NCBI RefSeq assembly: GCF_016597785.1
Contig: NZ_JAENJG010000001.1
Location: 1,054,001-1,118,000, forward strand
Reading direction: 5' to 3'
Source of the DNA: Leucobacter sp. L43
GTDB taxonomy: Bacteria > Actinomycetota > Actinomycetes > Actinomycetales > Microbacteriaceae
Length of the DNA stretch: 64,000 nucleotides
Position 1 is the stretch's first letter; every line of letters starts with the position of its first letter. Below are positions 41,114 through 50,646 of this stretch, in pieces. Below the pieces are notes generated by a model. The model was not told the DNA's origin, did not search any database, and saw nothing but the letters and a program-made list of their open reading frames with translations. Made by a program: the position numbers and the translations under genes.

Positions 41114-42658
41114 TCAGGCTCCTTCGCCGGCGGCTGCCGAAGGGGTGAAGTTCGTGGCGTACTCGGCGAGCAGTCGTGCTCCGAAACCCGTTGACCCGAC
41201 GGAGCGCCACAGGTCGTCGCTCTCCGACTGCATCGTTCCTGCAATGTCGAGGTGGCCCCAGGGAGTGCCGTCGACGAACTCGTTCAAGAACAGCCCGGCG
41301 AGAATGACGCCGGCGTACTGCCCGCCGATGTTCGAGAGATCGGCCACATTTGATTTGAGCTGCTCGCGGTACCGGTGGTCCAGCGGGAAGCGCCAGATGT
41401 TCTCATCGGTCGCGTCGGCGGCGGCCTGGAGCTGCGCCGCCACGGCGTCGTCGTTCGCCAGCATGGCGGCGGTGCGCGTGCCGAGCGCGGCCATGGCGGC
41501 CCCGGTCAGCGTGGCGATGTCGACGATCGCGTCGGGACGGCGCTCGTCGATCGTGCGATCCTCGGTCGCGAGCACGAGGCCGTCGGCCATCACCAGTCGA
41601 CCCTCGGCGTCGGTGTTCTTGACCTCCACCGTCTTGCCCCCACGGATCGTGAGCACGTCGCCGAGCTTCGTCGCACTGCCCGACGGCATGTTGTCGGTGC
41701 ACATGAGCCAGCCCGTGACCGCCGTCTTCGCGCCGAGGTCGCGCAACGCGATCATCGACGAGAACACCGATCCGGCGCCCATCATGTCGAACTTCATGGC
41801 GGCGTGCATCGCGTTCGAGGGCTTCAGGCTGATGCCGCCCGAGTCGTACATGATGCCCTTGCCGATGAGCGCGAGGTGGCCCTCCGGATCGGCCGGCCGA
41901 TAGGAGATCTTGATCATGCGGGGCTCTTCCACGCTGCCGGCGTTGACGCCGAGCAGCCCACCCGCGCCGAGCTCGATGAGCTGCGCACGGTCGAAGATCT
42001 CCGTTTCGAGCCCGAACTCGGGCGCGAGCCGCTCGATGACCTCGGCGAACTTCTCCGCGCTGAGGTGACGCGGCGGGGTGTTCGCGAGATCCCTGGCGAC
42101 GCTCGCCGACCGTGCGAGGATCAGCCCGCGGTTCACGCCGTCGCGCGCCGCTTCGGCATCGGAGTCGGAGACTGCGATTTCGAGCGAGGCGAGCGCGACC
42201 GTGTTCGGTTCGCCCTTGAGCGCGTCGTAGCGGTAGCGGGCCAGCATCGCGCCCTCGGTGGCGGCGAGTGCCGCGTCTGCGACTGAGAGCCCGTCGCCCT
42301 GGGATACGACATCGCGCAGGTCGACTGCGAGGTCGGCGACCTCTCGAGCCGCACGCGTGAATGCGGCAACGGCATCGCGCAGCTGCGCGGTCGAAGCGAT
42401 GCCGTCGCCGGTTCCCACGAGCACCTGCAGATGCGCTCCCGGGAGCACGAGGGTCTGGTTCTTCGCGGCGGTGAAGCCTGCTGCGGCGAGCGCTTCGCGG
42501 TCGACCGACCCGAGGCCCTCGGGCAGATCGCCCTCGCTCGATACGAAGCGGGCGACGGCAGCAGCCGCGTCTCCTTCACCCCCTGTCACGACGCGTACCG
42601 AGGCCTGGGCGGCGAGGGAGGGGACGGGATCGAATGCAGGGTCAATCACAACGCTCAT
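41114..42658 (-). CDS. pepA: M17 leucyl aminopeptidase
   Basis: Protein of 514 aa with the C-terminal catalytic domain: GKGIMYDSGGISLKP (metal Lys and Asp), KFDMMGAG, and NTDAEGRLVMADGL with the catalytic Arg. Removes N-terminal residues from peptides in the cytosol using two metal ions. TAGTCT 7 nt before ATG 42658 indicates a leaderless start; another ATG 30 nt upstream is less likely. First gene of a two-aminopeptidase operon. Confidence 0.94.
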   Translation of the reverse strand: MSVVIDPAFDPVPSLAAQASVRVVTGGEGDAAAAVARFVSSEGDLPEGLGSVDREALAAAGFTAAKNQTLVLPGAHLQVLVGTGDGIASTAQLRDAVAAFTRAAREVADLAVDLRDVVSQGDGLSVADAALAATEGAMLARYRYDALKGEPNTVALASLEIAVSDSDAEAARDGVNRGLILARSASVARDLANTPPRHLSAEKFAEVIERLAPEFGLETEIFDRAQLIELGAGGLLGVNAGSVEEPRMIKISYRPADPEGHLALIGKGIMYDSGGISLKPSNAMHAAMKFDMMGAGSVFSSMIALRDLGAKTAVTGWLMCTDNMPSGSATKLGDVLTIRGGKTVEVKNTDAEGRLVMADGLVLATEDRTIDERRPDAIVDIATLTGAAMAALGTRTAAMLANDDAVAAQLQAAADATDENIWRFPLDHRYREQLKSNVADLSNIGGQYAGVILAGLFLNEFVDGTPWGHLDIAGTMQSESDDLWRSVGSTGFGARLLAEYATNFTPSAAAGEGA

Positions 42659-42696
42659 GGCGTCCAGACTAGCCCTGACCGCAGACATCGCTGCGC

Positions 42697-44103
42697 TCAA
42701 TCCGCTGCGAGTGCAGCGACGGGCGAGAGCCGGATCGCGCGTCGTGCCGGCACTGCGGCCGCGCCCACCGCGAGCACTGCGCCGAAGACGACGACGCCGA
42801 GCAGCACGGGCCACGGAACCGTGGGAGGGGCGAGCCCGACCTGTGACCCGAGGAGTGACTGAGCGGCCACCCAGCCGTATCCGATGCCGAGCACGAGGCC
42901 CAACCCGAGCGCCGCGATCGTCATCTGCGCGCTCTCCGCGATGATCATGCGCCGAACCTGCGCTCCCGTGAAGCCGAGCGTGCGCAGCAGCCCGAGCTCC
43001 CGCGTGCGCTGCAGCACCCCCAAGGAGAGCGTATTCACGAGGCCGACCGCCGCGATGACGGCCGAGAAGCCGACGAGTCCCGTGAAGATGCCCGTCGTGA
43101 TGCTGAGCGTCTGATCCAGTGCACGGGCCATGGCTGGATCGAGCTCGAACGCGAGCAGCGTCATCGATCGGTAACTGTCGAGCGCCACAGCGAAGAGCGT
43201 CACGAGCGTGACCCCGATCACGAGCCCGATCGTCGAGCGCGCGCTCCGTTCCGGGTAGCGCACCGCGTTCGCGGCAGCCAGCGCGCCGGTCGGCCCCCGC
43301 CCCACGATGCGACCGGCCAGTCGCAGCACGGGAGGCATGATCAGGTGTGCGCCGAGCGCGATCCCCGTGAACGAGGCCAGGCCGCCGAGGAAGGCCACGA
43401 AGAGTCCGAGCGGGGTGAGGAACCCGAGCACCAGGCCGAGGGCGAGCAATGCGCAGCCCGAGACGATCAGGATGACCGCCCACACCGACCGCCCGGAGCG
43501 ACCGCGCGCCGCCTCGGGCCGGGGCTCCACGACCGCGCCGGTCGCGGCGATCGGAGAGACGGCTGCAACCCGACGCGATCCGACCCAGGCGGCCGCCCAC
43601 GTCGTGAGCGCCACGACCGCGACGGCGATGAACGAGAGCGGATCGAAGAGCGGATACTCACGGCCCTCAGGCAACCACCCCAATGCCGGTCCGAGCCTGG
43701 TGACTCCGAATGCGAGCGCCTCCGCGAGCCCCCAGCCGACGACGGCCCCGAGAGCTCCCATGATGAGGCCTTCGGCTGCGACGCGCGAGCGAACCGAGCG
43801 AGCCGTGGCGCCGACGAGCCGGAGGAGCGCAATGATGCGCGTGCGACCCGCGATCACCGTGGCGAAGGTGTTCGCGGTCACGATGGCGCCCACGTAGAGC
43901 GCGATGATGATGAAGATGACGCTCACCATCAGCAGCACGAGCCGGAAGGTCCCCGATTCTGCGATCAGTGCCGGGTCGAGCGCCGCGGTGAGGATGCCGG
44001 TGCCGAGGATCAGGGTGACGGCGAAGAGGGTGCTGAGCGCCGCCACCACGATTGTCGCGACGTGCTCGCGCAGCTGTCCCGTCGCAGTCCCGACCGCGCT
44101 CAT
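42697..44103 (-). CDS. FtsX/MacB-like ABC transporter permease
   Basis: Protein of 468 aa with an N-terminal helix, two FtsX domains and about eight membrane segments. IVLLR-like coupling segments (RTRIIALLRLVGATARSVRSRV and RTRELGLLRTLGFTGAQVRRMI) are the usual contacts with the ATPase. Overlaps the ATPase gene by 4 nt. In actinobacteria such pairs often export peptides or respond to envelope stress; the cargo here is unknown and no two-component system adjoins it. Confidence 0.9.
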   Translation of the reverse strand: MSAVGTATGQLREHVATIVVAALSTLFAVTLILGTGILTAALDPALIAESGTFRLVLLMVSVIFIIIALYVGAIVTANTFATVIAGRTRIIALLRLVGATARSVRSRVAAEGLIMGALGAVVGWGLAEALAFGVTRLGPALGWLPEGREYPLFDPLSFIAVAVVALTTWAAAWVGSRRVAAVSPIAATGAVVEPRPEAARGRSGRSVWAVILIVSGCALLALGLVLGFLTPLGLFVAFLGGLASFTGIALGAHLIMPPVLRLAGRIVGRGPTGALAAANAVRYPERSARSTIGLVIGVTLVTLFAVALDSYRSMTLLAFELDPAMARALDQTLSITTGIFTGLVGFSAVIAAVGLVNTLSLGVLQRTRELGLLRTLGFTGAQVRRMIIAESAQMTIAALGLGLVLGIGYGWVAAQSLLGSQVGLAPPTVPWPVLLGVVVFGAVLAVGAAAVPARRAIRLSPVAALAAD

Positions 44104-44885
44104 GCGCGCTCACCGAGGCCGGCTGCGGCCCCCCGTTCGAGCCCCAGCATCGTCTCGGAGATCTGCTCGGGCGACATGGCGCCGCGGTCGGCGACGATGC
44201 GGCCGTCGGCGAGGAAGAGGATCCGGTCGGCGTGGCTCGCCGCGATCGGATCGTGCGTCACCATTGCGATGCTCTGCCCGGACTGATCGACAGCCGATCG
44301 CAGCAGACTGAGCACTTCCCGCCCGGTGCGCGTGTCGAGAGCGCCCGTCGGTTCATCCGCGAAGATGATGTCGGGCTGCGTGGCGAGAGCTCGAGCGATC
44401 GCGACGCGCTGCTGCTGACCGCCCGAGAGCTCGTGCGGTCGATGGGTGACGCGATCGGCGAGACCGAGGCTGTGGAGCAGCGCGTCGATGCGGGCGAGTT
44501 CCTCCCGACCCGGCTTCACTCCGTCGAGCTGGAACGGCAGGAGGATGTTGCCGCGAACGTCGAGGGTGGGCACGAGGTTGAAGGACTGGAACACGAAGCC
44601 GATCCTGCGCCGTCGCAGCCGGGTCAGTGCGGCATCGCCGAGCCCCGTGATCTCGTCGCTGCCGAGCCACACCCGCCCGCTCGTCGGGGTGTCGAGGCCG
44701 GCCATCACCTGCATGAGCGTCGACTTCCCCGACCCCGACGGGCCCATGATCGCCGTGAACTGCCCGCGCGCGATGCCGATCGAGACGTCGTCGAGCGCGT
44801 GCACCCGCTGCTCGCCATCGCCGTAGTACTTGCCCAGGTCGGCGACGAGCGCGACCATTTCTCTTCCGCCAGTTCTTGTCTGCAT
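44100..44885 (-). CDS. MacB/LolD-like ABC transporter ATP-binding protein
   Basis: Protein of 261 aa with Walker [10 protein letters not shown], signature LSGGQQQR and Walker [13 protein letters not shown], all typical of the LolD/MacB group. Start ATG 44885 is supported by TACCTT 6 nt upstream (leaderless); ATG 44858 with GGAAGAG close by is an alternative. Forms an ABC exporter with the overlapping permease. Divergent from the LLM oxidoreductase gene. Confidence 0.92.
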   Translation of the reverse strand: MQTRTGGREMVALVADLGKYYGDGEQRVHALDDVSIGIARGQFTAIMGPSGSGKSTLMQVMAGLDTPTSGRVWLGSDEITGLGDAALTRLRRRRIGFVFQSFNLVPTLDVRGNILLPFQLDGVKPGREELARIDALLHSLGLADRVTHRPHELSGGQQQRVAIARALATQPDIIFADEPTGALDTRTGREVLSLLRSAVDQSGQSIAMVTHDPIAASHADRILFLADGRIVADRGAMSPEQISETMLGLERGAAAGLGERA

Positions 44886-45026
44886 ACTCCGAAGGTACGA
44901 GCGGGGCGCGCTCGTACGGATCGTGCCGGAGTACGACATCGATGGGTCTACGGTGCCGTTCGCCGCCGGTACCAGCGGGCGTTCGAGAGCGAGGCGTCGC
45001 ACGAACGGAAAGTGTATGCGCGGGAA

Positions 45027-45032
45027 TATAGT
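45027..45032 (+). promoter_or_regulatory. -10 box of the LLM oxidoreductase gene
   Basis: TATAGT in an AT-rich patch, 24 nt before ATG 45057, with a CGGAG ribosome site in between. This gene thus has a short leader, unlike its leaderless neighbours. No convincing -35. Confidence 0.45.
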
Positions 45033-45056
45033 TGGGAGCCCGGAGTTGTACCGGGC

Positions 45057-46106
45057 ATGAAAGCATTCGGATTCCTCTCGTTCGGGCACTACGGCCCCGT
45101 TCCCGGTTCACGCGTCCGCACGGCGGGCGACATGCTGCGTCAGACCGTCGAACTCGCCGAGGGCGCCGATGAGATCGGCGTGAACGGCGCGTACGTTCGC
45201 GTGCACCACTTCGCACGGCAAGCGGCCTCGCCGATCCCGCTCCTCACCGCGATGGCCGCCCGCACGAAGCGCATCGAAGTCGGCACCGGCGTCATCGACA
45301 TGCGCTACGAGAACCCCCTCTACCTGGCCGAAGAACTCGCCGCGCTCGACCTGCTCGCCGATCAGCGCATCGCGATCGGCATCAGCCGCGGCTCCCCCGA
45401 GACCGCACTGCGCGGCTACGAAGCCTTCGGGTACGGCGGATCCGACGACCCGCGCGGCGCCGATCTCGCTCGAGAGAAGTTCGACGCGCTCCTCCGCGCG
45501 ATCGATGGCGAAGCCGTCGTCGACAGCGATCCGCAGATGGCTCCCCCGGGACGGCTCGCCATCGAGCCCCGGTCGCCCGGGTTGCGCGACCGCATCTGGT
45601 GGGGCGCAGGATCGCGCGATTCCGCCGAGCAGGTCGGCCGGCAGGGCGTGAACCTCATGAGTTCCACCCTCCTCACTGAAGCGACCGGTCAGCCGTTCCA
45701 CGTCTTGCAGCGGGAGCAGATCGACCGCTACCGGGAGGCGTACCGCGAAGCGGGTCACACCGGCAGCCCGCGCGTCTCCGTCAGTCGCAGCGTCTTCCCG
45801 ATCGTGTCGGCCGAAGACGAAGCGTACTTCGGGCTGCGCTCCCGCGAGAACATGGACCAGGTCGGCATCATCGACGGGTTCCGGTCGACGTTCGGCAAGA
45901 CCTACGCCGACGCCCCCGACCGGCTCATCCAGCAGCTCAAGGCGGACGAGGCCGTCATGTCGGCAGACACGCTCATGCTGACGATCCCGAACCAGCTGGG
46001 GCCCGAGTACAACCTGCACGTACTCCAGGCGTTCGCCGAGCACGTCGCGCCCGCGCTCGGGTGGAAGCCGAACACGGAGGGACCGGTGCAGGGCGACGCG
46101 ATGTGA
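45057..46106 (+). CDS. LLM class flavin-dependent oxidoreductase
   Basis: Protein of 349 aa with a luciferase-like TIM barrel: MKAFGFLSFGHYGP start, VHHFARQAASPIPLLTAMAARTKRIEVGTGVIDMRYENPLYLAEELAALDLLADQRIAIGISRG in the first third. Uses FMN or F420. The substrate is not evident. Start chosen at ATG 45057, the start expected for the family; a much longer open frame upstream runs across the ABC genes and is spurious. Confidence 0.9.
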   Translation: MKAFGFLSFGHYGPVPGSRVRTAGDMLRQTVELAEGADEIGVNGAYVRVHHFARQAASPIPLLTAMAARTKRIEVGTGVIDMRYENPLYLAEELAALDLLADQRIAIGISRGSPETALRGYEAFGYGGSDDPRGADLAREKFDALLRAIDGEAVVDSDPQMAPPGRLAIEPRSPGLRDRIWWGAGSRDSAEQVGRQGVNLMSSTLLTEATGQPFHVLQREQIDRYREAYREAGHTGSPRVSVSRSVFPIVSAEDEAYFGLRSRENMDQVGIIDGFRSTFGKTYADAPDRLIQQLKADEAVMSADTLMLTIPNQLGPEYNLHVLQAFAEHVAPALGWKPNTEGPVQGDAM

Positions 46107-46130
46107 GTGCGCCCGGTGCGGTTCCGCCCC

Positions 46131-47054
46131 TCAGAGCCCGAGAAACTTGTCGAGGTTCCGATCGCTCACGAACAGTGTGAGATAGTCACCGCTCATGGCG
46201 TAGTGGAGGGCGTGCGTGTCCGAGGTCAGAACGGCTTCCGGCATCCCCGCGCCCTCCATGGCGGGATTCTCCTCGACGTCCCACCCCTCTGACGCGAGCC
46301 CCTCCATCCACGTCTGCACCTCCGGCTGAATCACCGGAGATCCTGTGAGCGTCCACGTCGTGGACGCCGGCGTGAACCCGGTGCCGTCGCGGTAGCCCGA
46401 CGACTCGCGGGCGTCGCACTCCTCGAACGTCGCCGCCTCAGGGTGCGGGAAATCGCTCCAGCTCTCAGCAGGGGTGTTCTCCACGTGCACGGGAATCCCC
46501 GGCTTCGCAGTCTCCTGGAGATGGAAGCGGTAACCGCCGGCGTCAAGGGATTCCCACCCCACGATCTTGGTCGCATCCATTGCGCTGGGGTGATCCTGAA
46601 TCTGCCCCTCGGCTTTCATGCCTCCGGTGTCGCTGTCACGGATCGAATCCTGCCCGTGCCCCTGCCTCACATCCTCGGGAACGGCGAAAAGATCTTGGAT
46701 GCTCTCGAGATACTCGCGCGTGCTCTGCTCCGTTGCGTCCGGACTGCTCACGAGGACCGCGAGCAGCGTTCCGTCGCAGGCGTAGTGATTCTCGATCTGG
46801 TCGAAACTCACGCCATCGGGAATCGGGAGCGTCATGGTCGTCGGCCAGGGAATGTCACCCTGCGCATCTGCCAGACTGCCTGTCGTCGGCGCCGTCTCGG
46901 ATGCGTCCGTCCCAGCCTCGGAGCCGGAGGGTGCTTCCGAAGATTCCAGGTGCGCCTCCGATTGCGGTTCCGCGTTCCCGGCGCATGCGGTGGCGCCGAG
47001 CAGCAGCAGCGCGGTGAGGGTGAGCGAGAAGGTGCGCGCGAACATGAAGGCCAT
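46131..47054 (-). CDS. Secreted lipoprotein of unknown function
   Basis: Protein of 307 aa. A signal peptide ends at a lipobox with Cys24 (ATAC), followed by a Ser/Thr/Glu-rich linker and a mixed domain of about 230 residues with many aromatic residues and no recognised motif. TACGGT 7 nt before ATG 47054 suggests a leaderless gene and supports the longer start over ATG 47045. It sits downstream of the HTH/ECF-like gene on the same strand (48-nt gap). Confidence 0.8.
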   Translation of the reverse strand: MAFMFARTFSLTLTALLLLGATACAGNAEPQSEAHLESSEAPSGSEAGTDASETAPTTGSLADAQGDIPWPTTMTLPIPDGVSFDQIENHYACDGTLLAVLVSSPDATEQSTREYLESIQDLFAVPEDVRQGHGQDSIRDSDTGGMKAEGQIQDHPSAMDATKIVGWESLDAGGYRFHLQETAKPGIPVHVENTPAESWSDFPHPEAATFEECDARESSGYRDGTGFTPASTTWTLTGSPVIQPEVQTWMEGLASEGWDVEENPAMEGAGMPEAVLTSDTHALHYAMSGDYLTLFVSDRNLDKFLGL

Positions 47055-47102
47055 GGGTTCGACCGTAGTTTCGTCTGGGCGCCTCTCGGGGCTGCTCGCT
47101 GT

Positions 47103-48152
47103 TCAGGTTTGTGCGAAAACCGAGACGCGTGCCTTCCGACCGGGCGTTTCCCGCAGCGCCCCGAGCTGTTCGATGAGCGGCATGTGCTTCGCGGAGAGCC
47201 TCATTCGACTGCGGATCACTGCGAAGATCGCGAGGGCGATGAAACCCGTCAGCAGCTTGTCGAGGATCGACGTCGAGAGATTCGAGGTGAAGGTCGCCGC
47301 GATGAAGGGCATCCCCGCTTCCTGGAGCGATTCCGAGATTCGACCGATCGCGCCGTACGCGCCTCCTCGGATCGCCACGAGTATCGGTGTCGCGACGAGG
47401 CTGCACGCGGTCGCCGCCAGCAGGCTGAGAACGAAGAAGCCCAGAATGTCGTGCCCGAACCGGAAGCGGCGCACGCCATAGCCCCAGACCAGGGCTCCGG
47501 TGACGTTGACGAGCGTGAAGGCCATGATGCCCGGCTCGAACATCGGCCCCGTGAGGCCGGTGGCGATCGCGACGGCGACGCCGTACCACGGCCCGAGGGC
47601 GATCGAAGCTACGGCGGTGCCCACCATGTCCAGATACACGGGAAGGTCGAGCGGCGCCGCGAGGAACCAGTGGCTGGCGTGGTTGCACACCACGAGCCCG
47701 AGGAGCAGCAGCAGCAGCACGGGCGGCGCCGGGAGCCGGCGTGCTGGCTGAGCATCCGATCCCGGGCGGGGAGCACTGCCCGACGGCTCGGCGACGGATG
47801 CACGCTCGATCCTCCGAGCGTGCCGGGTGCGCTGCACCCACTGCACCGCTTCCTCTTCGCTCTGCCCGAGGGCGAGGACGATGTCTCGAAGCAGGGCCGG
47901 ATCCATCCGGCTCCTCCCCGATTGGAAGGCGTTGTAGACCGTCGATCGAGCGGGAATGGCCGCTGCGGCGGAAACCCCTCTCCCGATGCGAAGGTCGGCG
48001 ATCCGGCGCACGAGTTCCGCGAATGAAACCGGGCCGGCCGCTTCACGGAGCTCTCTGAGGTCTCGAGCGATCCTGTCGAAGCTCTCGGCCTCGCCGTTCT
48101 CAGCCTCGCCGTTCTCAGCCTCGCGACGGGGGAACGAGTCGGGGTTCGTCAT
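47103..48152 (-). CDS. Fusion of N-terminal HTH domain and six-helix ECF S-component-like membrane domain
   Basis: Protein of 349 aa. Residues about 25-105 look like an XRE/helix-turn-helix domain (SFAELVRRIADLRIGRGVSAAAAIPARSTVYNAFQSGR), residues 106-143 are a polar linker, and 144-335 contain about six membrane segments with a PVYLDMVGTAVASIALGPWYGVAVAIATGL stretch like ECF-type vitamin-uptake S components. Near the N-terminus an NGEAE repeat reflects a 15-bp DNA repeat. A strong SD (GGAGAGGGAAG) marks ATG 48152. No ECF ATPase or T component is nearby, so a membrane sensor-regulator is as likely as a transporter. Confidence 0.75.
   Translation of the reverse strand: MTNPDSFPRREAENGEAENGEAESFDRIARDLRELREAAGPVSFAELVRRIADLRIGRGVSAAAAIPARSTVYNAFQSGRSRMDPALLRDIVLALGQSEEEAVQWVQRTRHARRIERASVAEPSGSAPRPGSDAQPARRLPAPPVLLLLLLGLVVCNHASHWFLAAPLDLPVYLDMVGTAVASIALGPWYGVAVAIATGLTGPMFEPGIMAFTLVNVTGALVWGYGVRRFRFGHDILGFFVLSLLAATACSLVATPILVAIRGGAYGAIGRISESLQEAGMPFIAATFTSNLSTSILDKLLTGFIALAIFAVIRSRMRLSAKHMPLIEQLGALRETPGRKARVSVFAQT
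48088..48123. repeat. 15-bp tandem repeat inside the HTH/ECF-like gene
   Basis: Two perfect 15-bp units (48088-48102, 48103-48117) plus six further bases, encoding the Glu/Asn/Gly repeat ahead of the HTH. In frame, so copy-number change would lengthen the linker without frameshift. Confidence 0.85.
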
Positions 48153-48293
48153 CTTCCCTCTCCACTGTCGCAGCGCATATGGCTGCCGCGGCATATGGCT
48201 GAATCGAACGGCCTCATCATACTCTGAACGGGAGCCGCGACGGCTCCGGATGCGGATCTCATGAAGACTCACTGTCGCGGTAGCCTCTCACGC

Positions 48294-48611
48294 ATGGGCA
48301 AGAAAGAGTGGGATCGAAAGCCGATGCCCCGCGACCGCTTCATCACCGTGAAGGCGCGCACGGGATTCTCGTATCACATCGCAGCGCCCGACCTCGGCCC
48401 GCTCACGCTCTGCGGGCTCAGCGTGGGCGAAGTACTCGACGACGGCATCGACTTCGCCGACTACGACCGCCGTTGCAAGCCGGAGCACATCGCCCCGCGC
48501 GGCTACTGCGCACCGTGCAACCGCGCCTACCTCATCGTGCACGGCGTCCACGAGCCGCGCTGGGACCGCTGGGACGCTGCGCGGAAACGCGATCGCGAGC
48601 GACGCGGGTAG
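48294..48611 (+). CDS. Hypothetical protein with a CxxC motif (105 aa)
   Basis: Protein of 105 aa with four cysteines (LTLCGL, RRCKP, CAPC), which may bind zinc, and a very basic, Arg/Trp-rich C-terminus. TAGCCT 7 nt before ATG 48294 suggests a leaderless gene and favours this start over one 33 nt upstream. Divergent from the HTH/ECF-like gene. No family recognised. Confidence 0.65.
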   Translation: MGKKEWDRKPMPRDRFITVKARTGFSYHIAAPDLGPLTLCGLSVGEVLDDGIDFADYDRRCKPEHIAPRGYCAPCNRAYLIVHGVHEPRWDRWDAARKRDRERRG

Positions 48612-48627
48612 CTCATCGCGTTCGACC

Positions 48628-49260
48628 TCACACGCTCAGGCGCCCCGCAAGCTCTCCGACCCCGTCCCCCGACAGGTGCGGGAGGAACGCGCGCCGCCCC
48701 GCCATCACCATGACGAGCGAGAGGATCGGCCCGTGCACGGACGGCCCCTGCCCCGAGCGGAAGTCGGCGTCGCTCGCTTCGAGCGTCAGGCCGCGCACCA
48801 TCTTCTTGCTGTTCACCGCGAAATCCCGAGTCGAGAAGAAGCGGGCGATCTCGAGCACGCTGCGCGAATCGGGATCGAGCGCCAGCCCGAGAGGGAACGC
48901 GATGTCCTGGCTGTGCACGACGACCTCCCCGAGAAAGGCCGCGTAGTCGCGCGTCGGGGTGATCCGGCTCGGCACAGCCGCACGAAAGCGGGCGAGTGTT
49001 CCCACCGCATCCGAGCCGCGGTAGCGCTCGATCATGCGGTCGTTGTGCTTCGCAGCGTCGAATCCGGCTCGCACGATGCTCAGCAGCCACGCTGCGGTTC
49101 CCGTACTCGCGGCCGCGGTGAGGTGGGCGACGACCTCCTCGACCGTCCACCCGTCGCAGAGGGATGTCGCCTGCCACTCGGCATCCGTGAACCCGCAGAG
49201 CACCTGCTCCAATCTGGATCGCTCGGCTCGCACGAGGTTCTCATACGCTTCGCGTTGCAT
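48628..49260 (-). CDS. Maleylpyruvate isomerase-type mycothiol-dependent enzyme (DinB-like fold)
   Basis: Protein of 210 aa with the MDMPI_N/DinB layout (WTVEEVVAHLTAAASTG near residue 38-54, then a VVHSQDIAFPLG metal-site segment near 123-135). Members use mycothiol in thiol-transfer or isomerisation; substrate here unknown. AAAGG lies before the ATG. Convergent with the CxxC protein gene. Confidence 0.82.
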   Translation of the reverse strand: MQREAYENLVRAERSRLEQVLCGFTDAEWQATSLCDGWTVEEVVAHLTAAASTGTAAWLLSIVRAGFDAAKHNDRMIERYRGSDAVGTLARFRAAVPSRITPTRDYAAFLGEVVVHSQDIAFPLGLALDPDSRSVLEIARFFSTRDFAVNSKKMVRGLTLEASDADFRSGQGPSVHGPILSLVMVMAGRRAFLPHLSGDGVGELAGRLSV

Positions 49261-49459
49261 ATGCGCCTTTCAGAGGTTCTTCGGCCGCGCTCAGAAGGAT
49301 CGCCGCAGCATATTCTGGCACGGCGCAGCCCGCAGCACGGCGCTCCGCCTGTCCGCGCCGGCGAGCCCAGCGCCGAAAGCGCGTTTCGGCACCTTCATTC
49401 CGCACAGCCGAGCACAACGTGCGCCCTCGCGAGCACGCGCCGCCGCCGCCCCGTCGCCG

Positions 49460-49918
49460 TCACGGATACCGCACACTGAAGCGCTCGCAGATCACCGGCA
49501 TGTCGGGCTCGAAGCCGCGCTCGTTCTCGGAATAACGGCGCCAGTAGCGCTCGTGGGTGTCGCGCCAGTCGGCGAGCGTGCGATCCCCTTCCCCTTCGGA
49601 GCGGGCGTGCTCGGCGGTCACATCGCAGAACGGTACGGTCTCGATCCGCGTCGTCTCGAGCACTGCTCGCGGCGCCCCGGACCCGTCGAGGATGATGCTG
49701 AAGTCACCGACCGCCGGCACCGGATCGCCGCTCGCTTCATAGTCCCAGAGCGACGAGGCTGTGCCCGTCTTCGTTCCGGCGAGCACGAGTTCGAGCAGCT
49801 GGTCGGCGTGCTCCGGGATCGCCCCGAACGCCCAGACCTCCGGGAGGTCCTCCGGCAAGGCGGGGTCCTCGGCGCGGCGTTCCTCCCAGAACCGAACGAC
49901 TGCAGCATCCACACTCAT
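49460..49918 (-). CDS. ASCH domain protein
   Basis: Protein of 152 aa. The stretch FGAIPEHADQLLELVLAGTKTGTASSLWDYEASGDPVPAVGDFSIILDG is the ASCH core, thought to bind RNA or nucleosides; several members hydrolyse modified cytidines. TAGATT stands 7 nt before ATG 49918, favouring that start. It is followed by about 199 nt of non-coding DNA. Confidence 0.85.
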   Translation of the reverse strand: MSVDAAVVRFWEERRAEDPALPEDLPEVWAFGAIPEHADQLLELVLAGTKTGTASSLWDYEASGDPVPAVGDFSIILDGSGAPRAVLETTRIETVPFCDVTAEHARSEGEGDRTLADWRDTHERYWRRYSENERGFEPDMPVICERFSVRYP

Positions 49919-49957
49919 GCTGTGCAATCTATCTCGAACTGCCTGGTCCCGCGCGAA

Positions 49958-50443
49958 TCACATCGCCAGGTAGGCCTCCCGCAGTTCGGGGTAGTACTGG
50001 TCGAATCCTGGGCGCTCGGTGCCCTCGGTGGACGCGACGAGCAGGTCGAGGTAGTACTCCCACCCGGGCCCGATCTCGCCGACCTCGTCGTCGGGGGTGA
50101 GGTGGTGCACGAAGGTCAGCAAGCAGTCGTCTCCGTCAGCCTCGAGGTGCAGCTCGAGCCGCCACGCGCCGACCTCCTCATCGGACAGGAGCGCGAGAAA
50201 GCGCGGAGCCTCGCACGCGAGCACCTTCATCGTGATCTCGGGCTCGTGATCTTCGAACCGCATGCGCACGCGCACCGTGCCGCCGACCCGACGATCACCC
50301 TCCCACGGACCGAACCAGGTCTCCGTCAGCTCGGATTCGGTGAGGTGGGCCCAAGCCTCGGCGTCGCTGAGCGACAGCGAACGCACCAGGATCAGGTCTC
50401 GTCCGCGTTCGGTTGCGACGACGCGTCCGCTTGCTTCGGTCAT
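49958..50443 (-). CDS. SRPBCC/AHSA1-like domain protein
   Basis: Protein of 161 aa. SLSDAEAWAHLTESELTETWFGPWEGDRRVGGTVRVRMRF and the late WEYYLDLL motif are typical of START-like SRPBCC proteins that bind hydrophobic ligands. GGAGG 5 nt before ATG 50443 decides the start over ATG 50461 and 50491. It sits 39 nt upstream of the ASCH gene on the same strand, which has its own promoter signal. Confidence 0.82.
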   Translation of the reverse strand: MTEASGRVVATERGRDLILVRSLSLSDAEAWAHLTESELTETWFGPWEGDRRVGGTVRVRMRFEDHEPEITMKVLACEAPRFLALLSDEEVGAWRLELHLEADGDDCLLTFVHHLTPDDEVGEIGPGWEYYLDLLVASTEGTERPGFDQYYPELREAYLAM

Positions 50444-50646
50444 GTCGGCCTCCAGGCTCATCGTGCGCGGAATCGAGCATCCCGCATGCACAGCCTAAGC
50501 GGCGGCGGCACCCGCCGAGAAAGTTCGCCCCATCGAACTCCCGACACACCCTGTTTCGAGGTCTGATCCGGGCTTCTCCCGATCGCCGGAAACTTGCTAC
50601 GGTTGCTGCTCGTGCGCCACCGCGCACCGCAACACTGGGAGCACAC

